Part shown: positions 1 through 14,100 of the stretch, piece by piece | Position numbering within the stretch: the stretch's first letter is position 1 | Layout: each line of letters opens with the position of its first letter | DNA from: Chimonanthus salicifolius | Taxonomy: Eukaryota > Streptophyta > Magnoliopsida > Laurales > Calycanthaceae | Length of the DNA stretch: 64,000 nucleotides | Assembly: GCA_013350335.1 (NCBI GenBank) | Contig: CM023539.1 | Span: forward strand, 33,776,631 to 33,840,630 | Reading direction: 5' to 3' | Program-made: the position numbers and the translations under genes | Notes under the pieces: generated by a model | Seen by the model: only the letters and a program-made list of their open reading frames with translations | The model's database searches: none | What the model was told of the DNA's origin: nothing

Positions 1-1994
1 GTTGTAATATTTATACGTTGGACCAACTCAACCAGTTTAAATTATTTTTTAAGCACTTTCCAAGAAAATCCTGAAACCCAATTATCGGATAACCTACACA
101 GGCCGCTCCACCTTCACAAGGCAATAATCCATCCTTCTATTCCTTTTTTAAGAACTATGATTAATCCTAAATCCTTATCAAGAACTACTGATTGATTTCG
201 TGGGTCCATTCAATGCATTTTTTTCTAATCATTTCAATGACCCAAAAATATAGGTCGGATTAAGGATTTGGGCATGCACTTTGCACCAAAGTTTTAATTG
301 TCGCAGTTTTTATTAATATATGTATCTATTGATTTACAAGTAGTAATTGATTGTGAGAGTTTTAAATTTCTTTCTAGATGAATTGAAATGAGGATATAAT
401 GTATGGCTAACTATATGTACAATTTTGTAGAGTTTTGATAAGAAAAAATTATCTTGCAATTCAGTTATGTGAAGCTTTTAATGTCAATCTTGGAGCAGTC
501 TTTGTGTATAGTACTGGAGTAAAAAAGAAAAATATTTGCCGATATATATTGATCACAGCAGGTTGATACACATCCATCCACACTCATCCGTCATCCGTTC
601 AGACTCTGGCCGTAAGTATTGACCTTCATTTTCCCAATACATTGCGGCCAATATGCAATGTATCAACCGTATTTTTTATATACAGTATAATAGAATGTGA
701 ATTGTTTAGATACTAACATGTCTTCGTGAAGATTAATGTATAAAACTCTTTTCTATGCTTTTATGGAGATTAAATTGAGAAAACTTTTTGCATACGGATT
801 AATTTGGGAAACTCTTTCATTAAAGAGTTTGCATCATTGCATGCTACACATTAACACATAGTGAACTACTATGGCATGAAGTTTGTAAAAGTGGAAGTAT
901 TAGTCACTTGAGAAATCAACCCAGCAGGACTCTACACCTAAATTTTTAACTTCTGCTTCCATCAAGCTAGAGGTGTGATTCAAGATGAACTTTAGCCCAA
1001 TCAAATATAAAGAGCCCAATACTTTTAATCATGGACAATTACAAAATTATTTTAGAACAGAAAGAGATTTAGGCTATCTTGACTTAAAGGAGATCCATTG
1101 GAGTTTATGTGATTAATTACATATCTAACTATATTTATATAATTAGACTAGAAAAAACTTAAGGATAGTTTGCTCTTTATTTAGGTTCATTAACTCATTG
1201 GTCCATAATGAGTAGAGGTGTTCAGTTGTTGAATTTGACCTGAGCCTAACTTAAATAAATGAGTTTAAGAAAAAAATTGTCCGATGAGCTGAACTCGGGC
1301 TTTTGCTTAAAGCCAATAGAGACCCATTTATCTTTTTATATATACTTTATATTCTGATTAAAAATATAACCATTCAGATTATAAAATTTCATCTCAAAAG
1401 TCAATTGTTAACCACTCGATCTTCTTTTCAAGTATGTCTGGAAACATTGACTATCGAGTTCGAATGGCTAGAAATTGAGTTTTAGATTGAAATTTTAATG
1501 GATGGTAGGTATTTAAGTATACATTCAATATATATAATTAAAATTCTTAAGTTAAAAAACAATTTTTTAAAAAAAATTAAAAAACGGTGTCAGATGCAAA
1601 ATAAACAGGTTTCTGAAGGTGGGCTTTAACCCGGTGGGTTTTGAATGGGCTTGAGTTTTTTTTTAACAAATACCAGCCCGTGAACTGGCCTAATAATGAG
1701 GCATATAGCTCTTTTCACAATGAAAATATTAGGTTTACTAATTATTTTTCTTTCATCCTCTTTTAAAATATATTCATATGAATTCTCTTGGGTACTTTGA
1801 AATTAATTTGTGAATCATTATAGCTTGAAATGTGTAAAAATGGGAGTATTAGGCACTTAAGAAATCAAGACAACATCTCTCTCGACACCTTCTAAATTGT
1901 TGTTTCCGGCTACTTCCATTCCATCAAGCTAGAAGAGATGTGAGGAATCTTAAGTATAATTTTCATTCAACCGAATCTAAAGGCTGAGATAAAT
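1..1994. other. non-coding AT-rich stretch
   Basis: No reading frame here resembles a protein I know. The stretch is AT-rich intergenic DNA. Between about 1215 and 1700 there are short pieces built on GGGCTT and CCCG-type words that look like decayed repeat sequence, but I cannot delimit an element. Confidence 0.5.
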
Positions 1995-2155
1995 TTTATT
2001 TTTTTTTGAATTTACGTGTGGAAAACCACGGGGTACCAAGAATAAAACCCCACAGATGAACCCACTACCCCTAGGGCACACCAGGTCATGGAAGCTCAAA
2101 CTCGCAACCTCCCACTTCCTGAAGTAGGAGACAACCAGTTGATCGTCATATTTTA
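1995..2155 (-). mobile_element. SINE, minus orientation
   Basis: Read on the minus strand, the piece begins near GATCAACTGG and has a box-B-like word (GAGTTTGAGC). It ends in TTTTCCACACGTAAATTC followed by an A-rich tail, seen as the T-run at about 1995-2007. The same 3' half occurs in the opposite orientation at 28912-29012, so this is a dispersed family with a conserved 3' end and an A tail, as expected of a tRNA-derived SINE. I could not fix a target duplication. Box A is only approximate. Confidence 0.6.
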
Positions 2156-4155
2156 ATCAAGAATGCAATAATTTATTCACTTTGGCCCTTATTCAGTGAC
2201 ACACATGTGATATAATAATTTCCACCATAGAGATTAGTTCGAATCAATGTTGATTAGCTAAGTTCATCTTAAAACCTTCTATTCGAGTTAGTTTGGTGAG
2301 ATTACTAAAAATATATCTTCGCTAGATAGGAGTAATGATAGATAGATATATTTAAAACTGCTATGCATGTTTTAATTTTTAATTACTATAATTATTTTCA
2401 AAGTTATTCCTTTTGTCCATCTAAAATTGACATTTATAATTAAATTTGACATTTTTTTTACAAATTGATTATCTACCTAATGTCAAATTCTAATTATTAT
2501 GAATGATGCAACTTAACTAAAGTAAAAGATATGCTTAAGAAAATAAGAAGTATCTCTCCAAAGGCATTGGGATCCTTCCACTTTACTTTAATCATAGCTT
2601 GCCAATTTTGATTATGCTTCTTAATCCGGCATGCTTAATCCACAGGAACATACAATGCCACATTGGACTCCTTGTGCTCCTCAAGAGTATATTATGTCAT
2701 GAAAACCACTTAAAATCAAGCGTTAGGTGAGATGGCAAAACAAAATCATGGCATCCATTAAGATGGGATAGTATTAATTAATTAGGGAGCACTGCAGTAT
2801 TTATGGGGGATCAATGAATTTTCTGATATTAATATCCTCCCTGCTATAGAGTATAGACCCAGAGCATTTGTTCCATGTCAATTCTATTTATTACAAGATA
2901 TCTCATCAGACAAATAGTTAAAGTAAAAAATATCGAAGTGATAGTAATACCAGTATTTTTATAATAAGAGACACTAGACTTGTATTAACCTAAAGGATTG
3001 GAGTGATAGCCAGAAACCCCACCACAGAAAGTGGTAATCTTGAGTTTGAAATTCCCACTCTATCCCCAAAAGGTCATTATCTGTAAATTTACTAGTGTAT
3101 ATGGATATTTAAAAAGCTTACACATACCTTAAGAATTAATCGGGTGCTCTTAGAATCCTAGACGCCTTAGTCATAAAAAGAAACACTCGACTGTATTTGT
3201 ATCCACTTGTCATCATTTAAATGATGGAAAGATAAAACAGTGTCCCTTTAATAAAAAACACCGCTGTCCAAATCATTTTCTATAAAAAGGGCATGCTTAG
3301 AAATAAAAGGGGCATACAGAAAATCATTTATCTACTTCGTTGTCTTCATCATCTCCACATCAAGTACTCCAGCAAAAGTTCTACAACTAAATGCTTTTCT
3401 TTCTCATTTTTAATTTTCTTTCTAATATCATGAGTATCACTGCTCCACATTAGAAATGAGGCTAATTCCATGAATACAGAAAACTGCCCACAGACCTCAT
3501 GTACCGGATAACTCTAGCAAGGATCAAACCCAAGACCCTTTAACTCATTTTATTATTGTAATTGGACTTTCAGTTATGTTTAACTGGTGTAGCCGGTATA
3601 TCAGCCGACTAATATATATTAAGTCCCAAAGGACGTGGCACAAGCCATCTAACAGGGTATAATAATCGTTGCATATAACAACGAACAAAGTTCTCAATAT
3701 GACCCTAGACGACTCAGATATACTGCAATCTTCTATTTATATACAATTGACTCAATGCAGGTGATAATGAAAATAAGTCTCTCTAATGAATGGTTTCAAG
3801 CGATATCTGGAATCAGGGTGATAATTAGAGATTCAGCAATGATGCTTTTGGTACATTAGTTAGACATTGCCTCTTAGTTTTCCCATAGAAATTGGTCAGG
3901 TGAATCATTAAGAGATGATAAAAGGATCCTTTCTTCCATCTTTTGAGAATCATCTAGGCTACAAGATTACAAGCAGATTAAGGACTGAGAACAGTTGAAA
4001 GCAAAGCTCAATAGTCCCTTCGTAGTTAATGGAACTTCAAGTAATACAATAGCCTCAAGTAGAGTTTGAGCAAAAGAACCTTGAATTTTCAAATATACAC
4101 TTAATGAGATTGAGGCTCTGAAAAAGTAAACCGATGCAATTTTCAAACCATATAA
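2156..4155. other. non-coding AT-rich stretch
   Basis: No supportable gene was found. Two short pieces, near 3000-3080 (plus) and 3480-3545 (minus), contain box-B-like words and could be decayed SINEs, but neither has a convincing tail or partner copy in the window. Confidence 0.4.
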
Positions 4156-4508
4156 TATTGGAACTGGATTCAAGCCCAAAAGACTAGCCTGATAGGTGGA
4201 GTGATCCAGTCTCATATAAGTCATTAGTTTTCTCCCCTCGCAACCAATGTGAGACTCTTGTTCGCACCCCAACAATCTCTCTCTCGAACGAGGTTTCTTC
4301 GGAGGATAGAACGTCGCCAACCATCCCATTCAGCTAAGGAATCCCTAAGCCCACATGTTGTGGCTTGGGGACCTAGCTTTGATATCACTGTTGGGACTGG
4401 GCTTCCAGCCCAAAAGTCTAGCATGATATATGGAGTGACCCAGTCCCATACAATTCTTTAGTTTTTCTCTCTCAAAATCGATGTGAAATTCTCGTTCACA
4501 CCCCAACA
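4156..4508 (-). mobile_element. TRIM-type miniature LTR retrotransposon
   Basis: Two ~119-bp direct repeats flank a ~114-bp core. The upper one (4389-4508) starts TGTTGGGACTGG and ends CACCCCAACA; the lower one (4156-4274) is a diverged copy. On the minus strand the upper LTR is followed at once by TGATATCAAAGC, a near match to the initiator-Met tRNA primer-binding site TGGTATCAGAGC. The core has no coding capacity, which defines a terminal-repeat retrotransposon in miniature. CCATA occurs at 4148-4152 and 4509-4513 and may be the 5-bp target duplication, with three extra bases at the left end. The element lies about 110 bp beyond the likely poly(A) signal of gene A. Confidence 0.75.
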
Positions 4509-4617
4509 CCATACTCATGGAGAGAGATTATCACCAGAACCTTGATGAGAATTTGAAACCTGCTATGGAAATTTGCTATTTAACCAAGTTCATCTAAAAC
4601 AATGGAAATCACTTTTT

Positions 4618-4623
4618 TTTATT
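4618..4623 (-). terminator. candidate AATAAA poly(A) signal of gene A
   Basis: AATAAA on the minus strand, about 70 bp after the TGA of gene A. It is the first canonical hexamer downstream of the stop and lies before the TRIM. Confidence 0.5.
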
Positions 4624-4692
4624 ACCTCTAACACATGAAATTCAGCATCCACAAAAGGTACACAGAACAAATGAGTGAAAATGACATACCCT

Positions 4693-5184
4693 TCAATTGG
4701 TGGGCTGTCCACATACACATGAAAATAGCATTGGAACTGCATTAGCCTGGCTATGATTTCTATTAGATTTCCTTTCAATGTCTGATCCAATCCATTGAGC
4801 ACTAATTTCTTTCTCATCAATACCCTCTCTTGGAGGGGCAATCTGGCCATCCATGAACAATGAATTTGGCTCAGAACTCAACTGAACTTCAGGGAATTGT
4901 TCATGTTCATAACCAAATGAATTCTGATTCCTTCTGTAGCCATTAGCAGCTTTTCTCTCAGCTTCAAGAAGGTGGCCAAGGGATGGAGGATTGGCTGGGC
5001 TATTGCTACAAGCACAAGCTTTCGTGCATAAAGAGAACCATTTCTTGGACCTGTAATTTTTCTTGTAGTCAACAAAATCAGGTCTTTTGCCCCTAACGCT
5101 TCTTGCAGGGTGGTCTAGAATGCTACTCACACCAATGAGGTTGCCAAGAGTGGTGCTCTTGTCAGGAAAGAAAGATCCAGTAGA
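4693..5184 (-). CDS. gene A exon 3 (terminal)
   Basis: Begins after the acceptor TTGCAG (5185-5190) in phase 0 and runs 163 codons to TGA. The ATG six bases upstream lies inside the intron and is not the start. It carries the PPSLGHLLEAERKAA motif. Confidence 0.82.
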   Translation of the reverse strand, partial: STGSFFPDKSTTLGNLIGVSSILDHPARSVRGKRPDFVDYKKNYRSKKWFSLCTKACACSNSPANPPSLGHLLEAERKAANGYRRNQNSFGYEHEQFPEVQLSSEPNSLFMDGQIAPPREGIDEKEISAQWIGSDIERKSNRNHSQANAVPMLFSCVCGQPTN

Positions 5185-8100
5185 CTGCAATCATCCCAAA
5201 CATAGTTAAAAACGACATAGGTGTAATCCATCATATATTACATTCCAATGTGTGTGTGTGTGGCAACAATTCCCTAAGGTGCCTTATTTAAGGTATCTCC
5301 ATGTTGGGCCCACAAGGCCTGGTCGGTTTAAAAGATTTTAACTTGAATAAGGTACCTATAAAAATTCATTTTAATTGGATAAGCAAGTATACTTTTAAAG
5401 GTCCCAAAAAATCAATTTTATTCAATGATGTAAAAATAGAATGGTCCATCTAACTTGGAATCATATCAAATTGGGTAAAGATCGAATTCATGTGGCATAG
5501 GTGAGTGTGAGTTGAGGAAATATGTGATGGGGGACAGGTGGTACCCACAAGGCCGTCACCCCATGAAAGTATTATATGGTGACCACCTTAGGGTAAAATT
5601 GTTATGTAATATGTGAATATATATAATATCACTCCCCCGTGACCTAATTTGCACCAAGTTTGGTGCAAACTCTCCAACAGCCCCACTTGGCCCATATGGA
5701 TGGCTGGGTTTGAAAGGCCTTCACTTATATATAGTGCCTATAAAACCCCATCTTGAATGGATATGAGAAGTTATGCTTTTTAAGACCCTCAAAACTTCAC
5801 ATTTATCTAACAAGGTAAATTCATCGGATTAGATCAATGAGCTTCAAAAGATAGATTAATGTCAAATTGGGAATGGGTGGAATTCATGGAGGGTAGGTGG
5901 GTATGAAGGAGAAATGGATCCATTAGGTCCTTTGTGGACCCCACAATCCAAAATTTAAAAGAAACTAGCATAAAAACTCATTTGAGGGTGAGAGAAAGAG
6001 AGAGAGAGAGAGGAGCCCTCCCCTAAAAACGAGTTCACATCAAACTTGGTGCAAACGACCAATAGGCACCACTTGGGCACGCACACATGGATGAGTGGGT
6101 TTGAAAGGCCTTAGTTTGTATATGGTGCCTATAAAATTTCATACTGATTGGATAAGAGAAATCTGTTTTTTAAGAAACTCAAAATTTAACATTTATCTAA
6201 CGGTAGAAATTCATCGAGCTAGATCAAATGACTTTAAAAATCCAATTGCTATCAAATTCAGTACAGATGCAACTCACAAGATGTAGATGGATGTGGGGGA
6301 AATTAGAGCCATTAGGTTTATTGTTTGGGCCCCACAAACCAAAGTTTGCATGAAAATCTCGTGAGAATTATTCTTAGGAGAGAATTGTTAGGAGATCACC
6401 CGCAAACAAGTTTGACCAAAGTTTGGTACAAATGGTCCGATGGTCGGTGCCTATAAAATTTCATCTTGATTGGATAAAGAAATCATACTTTTTAAGGCCC
6501 TCACGATTTCACATTTATCTAACAATGAAAATTCATCAGGTTAGATCAATAGACTTTAAAAGTCAAATTGGGTATCGGTGCAATTCACCCAGGGGGAGGG
6601 GGGTGAGTGTGAAGGGGGTGAGAAGGGGGGGAAGGATCCAATCAATCCACTATGGGTCCCACAAACCAGAGTTTGCACAAGATTTCATTCAAACTAGTTT
6701 GTATATATATATATATATAACAATTCTCCCCTAAGAAAAGTTCTTATAAGACTTTTATGCAAACTTTGGTTTGTACTTTGTAGAGCCCATAGTTGACCTA
6801 ATGGATCTAGCTCCCCCTCAAATACCCATTGATCAAACCCGATGAATTTCCATTGTTAGATAAATGTGAAATGTTACGGGCTCTAAAAACTTGGGTTTAG
6901 AGTTTAGGGTATGAGAGGGAGTAGGTGGGTGTAAGGGAGGAATTGGATCCATTAAGTCAACTGTGGGCTCCACAAACCAAAGCTCTCATGAAAATCTCAT
7001 GAGTGTATATATATAGAAATGGAGTTCCTAGAAGTTGTACACATATCTATATATATATATATATACTTGTACAACTTCTAGGAACTCCATTTCTATAATT
7101 GCACAAGATAAGAGCCCTTCTTAAAAATGAATTATCTAATGCCCTCCCCTTTTTATTGTGGGGCCAAAATCTTATAAGAAAAAACTTCTAAAAATGAAGT
7201 AACCAATAAAAATGTCTCAAATTTTCATACATCCTTTGCCTGTGGAAACAAATGTCAAGTCTCTCTGCCTATAGCATACATTTGGTACACTAAAACATCC
7301 AACAAGCAATTGTTCCAAGCCGCCTAGCCAACAAATATATCCAACATCTATAATTCAATGTCATCTTTGTCAATAGCATAAACTGAATTTTTCTTAGCCT
7401 GTTAGAAACAGTGCATAGTGCGATTAACATAGTGATATTAGCATGCATATCATAAGTAAAATCATAACCATAATGCCATCTCAATTTTGGTATCAAAATG
7501 CATATCACAATCAGAGTTCACATATCCAAACCTCGCCAAGTAAAACCCACCACCACAGCCAGGTTTGATAGTTGATCTAAAACAATGTAGCTATTAGGGA
7601 CAACCACAGTACCCAAAATTGTAAAGAACCACAAAAGCCCAAGATTTTTATGAGAGAAAGATAGAGACAATCAGAATATTAAAACCGTCGGAGTAACACA
7701 ATAATATACCATCCCAAAACAAAAATTAGATTGTTAACTTGCATCTCCAATAGGGGAAGATCTATTAGGAGATAAAAAAAACTGAAAAAGTAACTTCAAT
7801 CTATGGCTATTAGGACCTTGGATCCTCACTCCCAATGGCCAAGGGGATGCCAAACGGCTAATACTATTAAAATAGGAAAAGAAAGAGATGAGAGTAGACC
7901 CTGAACTATCACGATATAACTGCATTATCCCTCATCAAGCTCTCTCATTAATTGTAAAGTTTAGAATTTGAACCTATCTTGTATTTGTATTTGAAAAGTA
8001 ATCTGCAGTAAATCGAATTGGATAGATTTGTACCATACTAAGCATGTAATAGACTGATCTTTCCACTGCTTACTTGTATTTATCAAACTAACAACCAGTC

Positions 8101-11100
8101 TCTTGGTTCCACAATGGCTTTTCCTATGGAAACGAGGTCTTTTAACTCTTCATTCAGCAGAGACAATGTATCACCCTCTTCGTCCTATTGTTGTCCATTC
8201 TTAATCCCACTCCATTGACGAAGTTTGATTGCAAAACTACTTTTTGTAGCACTAGAATTGTCTTCCTCTGCTGGTCACCATCACCTAATTTGTTTTGATG
8301 GTAGCTTTCACCTATGTGCAACCATGTATTTACTTAAGGAAATGAGCAACTCACAACACAATGAATCTGAACTACATTTACTGGCTAGGCAAGTATCAAC
8401 TTCTATGCAGATAGGCTATTCCTTCACTTTCTGAAACTATTTTTAACTCAAGTGATTGGTTTGATGACTTGTTCCATCTGGATTGCTCTTGAGAGGTCTT
8501 CAAAGAAGGTTCACATCCTGTTCCCAATTGTGTACTGCAACTAAGGTGCCAGTCACATTGCTTAGAAAGGGATGCTCTTCCATGGATGATTATGTTCAGA
8601 GGGAAAAGTCCATCTTTGCTAATTTGGCAGCCATTGTTGAAATCCGTTTGAGCAATATAAGGACAGGGGTCTGAGCCCTCAGTAAAATTTTGTTATTTCA
8701 ATAAACACCAAGAAGATCTGATTGAGTATCCATGTGTGCATGAATGTATATCAGCTCCCATCATACCATGTCAACATTGCCCTCGACATTTATCCTAAAT
8801 TTTCTAAACTACCTGGTCTCTAAACTACTAAGGAATCCTATTAGGAGTTGGGTTTTTTTTCTGTGGGAAAGAGAGATAACAATAAGTATCATTTCCGAAG
8901 AAAGGAATCCAAAGCTAAGGGGCACCAATGGATGGTTTGTTCAACCACAAAACATCAAAGCAAAGATATTCAAATAGAGAACTTCCTGTGTACAGACAAA
9001 AGTATAGGCATCCATGTGTACTTTTCTGTTTAAATTTCAGAAAGAGTCTCTTATCGGTTCTCTACCCTGTTAAAGCTCAGAAAAAGCTGAATGATATTTT
9101 TCTTTTCTTAGCGTTAACAATAACAAATTTATAAAAAGAAGAAAGGTACAAAAAACAGGTATAAAAGGCTTATACGTGGAAGCCAGAAAAATACAATAGA
9201 AAACCCCACAAGAAACCCAAAGACCACAGGAAAGACAAAAGAATCCCTTATGGCCTTTCAAACAACCACCCTATCATTACAATCAACAGAAAAAAAAAAC
9301 ACTCTCAAGCTCCCTATCCACCCCAATCTTCACCACAAAATTCACAACATCTCTACCCAAGCACAAATCCCTAATTTCACCAATTTCCAAGGAGGCCTCA
9401 TACAACCCCTTGCCCACTTAATTGCATTCACTGAGTCCCCCTCTACAATTAAGTTCCCCTGATGAAAACCTGCCCACAGGACCAAGGCTCTCTCAATCCC
9501 TAACAGCTCTACCTCATTTGAATCTCTCACACCTACCAACTCCAAGAAGAATAAGTGACTCTTCCAGAATGTAACCACCCACCAATCCCCGTTGGACTTG
9601 GTTTGCCTCTAGCTGCCCTATCCACATTAAATTAGAAAACATTCGAGTGGGAGGAGACCAAATCTCCCTGCTGAACCTTTGTTATATTCCTTCCACCCAA
9701 ACAACCCTCCCACGATCTGTAAAAATCCACCAGACAACATCCCCAGAACTCCGTAGTTCCCACCAGCCAATCACATAATCTCCACTTAGCCATTTCAAAG
9801 ACTTCATTCTCCCCACAAGATTCATTGTCAAAAATCCTTATGTTCCTTTCCTTCCACACCGATCATAAGATAGGAGCATGGATAATGTTCCACGCTACTT
9901 ACTTCTTGACCCCGGTTTTCTGAATAATCCAGTTTTCCAGGATTCCTACACGAGAATTTCCAAACACCAAAGAGATTCCCATTAACCCTACAAACCTAGA
10001 CCACAGACTCTCACAACTAAACATTTCCTAAACAAGTGATCTACATCCTTCTCTAGATAGCCACATAGAACACATGACAGATCTTCATTCAAGTACAACA
10101 ATCTTCTACGACTAAGTTCCGCTCTAGTGAGAACCTTCATCTTAAGAACACATCACACAAAAGACTGAACCCACGGTGGAACAACACCTAACTGCGCCAA
10201 AGAACCAAATCTTGACCTAGAATCATCTCCTTTGAGAGCCAACCCAACCCCTCTCTCTCCGGTCCAAATACATTTGCCTTCCTCCTCTGTGAATATCAAC
10301 AAATCACCCAACCATGCCCTTAACTCGACTAGACTATTCTGTTAAAAAACCCTAATTCTTGTTCAAAGAGATCTCCATCTGGTGATCCCCCCTTAAACAG
10401 CATAGCAATCCTGAACTTTGGCATATCTATTACTAGAGATCCTAAACAGTCTAGGAAAGACATCTTTCAGAGGTCTCTCCCCAACCCAATAGTCCATCCA
10501 AAAAAGAGTTGTCTCCTTTCCTAACATTCTCAACTTCTCCTTAAAGATACTACCCACTTTCCCTTTTCCATTACTAATCCTCCACCAATCCCTCACCGCT
10601 GGTGAACCCTCCTCTACTTTATCCCCTAATCTCCACCCTCCTATATCTTCTATTTTGTATCTCGCCACAAAAAATTTCCTCCACAATGCATTCTTCTCCC
10701 TTCCAAACCTCCAACTCCATTTATGTACTAAAGCTTGATTCCTAACCCCTAAAGGTACTCCCAGCCCCCCTCAGATTTTGGTTCAATGACATTTGACCAC
10801 TTGACCACTTGACCAGGTGAACCCTTTTCTTGTATCACCCAACAAAAAGTCCCTATAAAGTTGTTCCAACCTAACTTCGACCCCTTTTGGCATTTAAAAT
10901 AAAGACATAAAGTACATGGTAAGATTCACTCAGACTCATTTAATGAGAGTCAACCTCTTAGATCTTGGATTTCTGCCTATCAATGACCCCTGATAAGTAA
11001 AAGGTAACTTCTCAACCCACACCCAATTTTTGTTGCAGGACTATTAAGCATGCCCTCCTCCAAACCAACCCCTATAAGGTATTTTTACGTAAATTGATTC

Positions 11101-14100
11101 TAAGACCAGAAACCCACTCAAAACATCTCAATATTCTTTGTACCCTAATAGCTCTTCTCTAGGAGCTTCACAAAAAAAAAATATATTGTCCGCACTCCAC
11201 AAATCGTAAGTGGGTCACAACTAGTCCATCGGTCAACACTGAAAATCCTCTAACAGTACCTACCTCCTTTGCTTTCTCCACCAACTTATTCAAAACATTG
11301 CCCACCAGAGTGAAAATGAAAGGAGATGGAGGATACCTTGTCTAACTTCTCTCTAAGCTTCAATGGATCAATAGGAGAGCCATTAACTAACATCAAATAA
11401 GAAGTCTCCTCCACACGTGCTTTTATCCATTTCTTCCATCGTTCTCCAAAACCAAATTTGTCAAACAAGTAATAAACAGAACTCCAATCCACATAATTAT
11501 AAGCCTTCTTCATGTCTAATTTAAAATAAAATAACCTATTTTTTATCGTTTTTAATATGAATCAATTCATTTGCAATCAAAACCCCATCAAGTATTTGTC
11601 TATCTTCCACAAAAGCACTTTGAGACTCTCCAATGATCTCCTTCAGAACCTCCATCAACCTTCTCACTGACACTTTAGCCAGCAACTTATAGACACACCC
11701 TAATGAATACTATTGTAAGCCATGATATATGGGAGAAACCCCATGCAAATATATAAAGAAACAAAAACATCCACTAATATGAAAGAAAAGCAAGAGATTT
11801 GTCCCCAATAACCCCTAAAGAGTACTGCTCAAAAAAAAAATCCCTAAAGTGAATCTGTAAGAGGCCTGCTAAATCCTTCAACACTAGTGCCCATTGGATG
11901 GATTTTGATCTTTCCACTTTGATACTCCTATCATCTGCCTTATTTACAAAAATAAACTTGTCGCATTCATTTCACATTGTACAAGCTATGGCCAAGGATA
12001 GGCCTCTCTTACAGAAGGCCCTAATCCCTAACCATCCAAAAGAGCATAAAAAAGGATAGAAAAACAAAACGATTGGACAGAAGGTTAAAAAATAGGACAA
12101 CATGGGAGAAAAAGGGCGCAATGGAGGAATAGATGACCAACGGATTCCTCATGCTTCCAACAAAGGACACAAAAACTTGGCAATGCAGAACTTGTCGCCT
12201 TTAGATTATCAAGCGAGAAAACATTGTTGTGACAAGCAATCCAACAAAAGCCTTGAACTTTAGAAGGGGCAATAGGTTTTTAACTAGATTTAAAAGGAAC
12301 CCACGACACCATATTTTGGCTCAACAAGATAAATTCTTTTCTACGATCTTTTGGCTCTTGTTTCAACCATTTTTTACACTTTATATCTTTCTTGTTAAAT
12401 CATTAGTTAGCTCTAGATATTAGTTGATCACAAGCCACTGCTGCCCTTTATCTCTTTCATTCAATTTCAAGTAAACCTCTAAGGTCGTTTGGATGCAGCA
12501 AAATGAAAAGTTAGATGTTCGAGAAGGAGGAGGGGGTCCCTTCTGCAGGTAGAAAATCCCTTGGTTACAGGTCACTCGTATAAGGAAGAAACTGTAGAAA
12601 TGGTTAGTAGAATCGATCTGAATGGAGGAGAAAGGCACAAGTGGAGAAGTCATGACTTTGTTATATTTCATAGGATAACTTCCTCCTTACGAAAATGTGA
12701 TTTCTCCTCTAAATTCTCTACATCTGAACAGGGTTAACTGCCAAGTCCCTAGAAAACATGAATTGTTCATACCCATTTCTCCACAGAAAACAGAGGGTAA
12801 CTCAACTCATCTACTTATTTGAGGACCTACCCAATTTCATTTAAAAATGAATACATATTTTGTATTCATCTGTAGCTCAAGCTCCACAAGTTCATATGGT
12901 TTTTATCAAAAGTCAAGTTTTAAACTAATAGAAAATAAAATTCCGACATATATGATGTGTTTGTTCATTTTGAAGTGAGTGCTAAAAAACAAGGTTTCAA
13001 GCAAAAACTTAATCTATACAGACTAATGGAGGTAGGAAGCTTACAGGTAGTTTCATTAACTTTTTGGCCAGTGTTGGCATGAACCTTCTTGCCCATACAC
13101 GCCCAAACAAATGGGTGCAGCCAAGAAATAGAACCATGACACAATAGGAATTGTATTCTCATGGGCTAGACATCCATTACAAATTTCCAATGCATTATTT
13201 GGACATTTACGAACCACAGTTTATGTAATTTTAAATCCAGGGTGGCCACAATGAGAAAAGGCACATAAAATTTAGTAGAATGGGGCATTCTTTGATTGAG
13301 GGCTCACTGGTATTATTATTAAGAAAATGTATACAGAATCATACAACACTTTCTGGACAGGCTAAATAATGCAAATAAATAAATAGATAATAAAATTCAA
13401 CATCATCATTAGAAGAAGAAAGAAAAGTAAAAAAGGCCAAAAGCAGACAGCAGTCAAAAAGCAGATACAGCTGTTTCTGAATTATAAAGTATTATTAGCT
13501 TGACTATTACTTAAAATAAGCAAATATCTAGTTCATTTTTACATTTAACACAAATACTTCTGCGCACCCGCTTGAGTTTAAAAATAATCTTTAACGTTGT
13601 AATGACCAGCTAAAACTCAAAAAACTTGTTCCTATAAAGTATTCTAGCCCTGTTGATGAATACCCTAGTAGTGTAAATCTAACAAAATACCCAATCCAAA
13701 TCCTATGCCAACACGTTGAAATGCTAAAAAAAAAATGCCAAATCCCATGTAAAGAGACATTCTCATTGTTCAATACATCAAAAACCTGCCATTTTTTTTT
13801 TTCCAAATGATCCAAACTAATAATAAAAACTACGTGATTTGGCACACTATTAATGAATTCACACAAGCCACATATGAACCAGTAGATGATATTGCCCAGT
13901 TTGGTTAAAATACAACAAAAGGAAAGAATTAAGAGAAAGAAACGGAATTGTCTCTCTCTATTTGGTGAATACCCCAGTGATTCAATGGATGCGCTAAAAG
14001 AAACAGAATACCAAGTTTTTGTCGCAAGGGGAAAAGGAAAAAATATATCTATAAATATGTATATTAGAAGAAGAAGAAGAAGAAATAGAATACTCTTCTG

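Noticed and set aside
3967..4329. 120-codon minus-strand frame
   Set aside because: It overlaps the TRIM and its flank and has no family resemblance.
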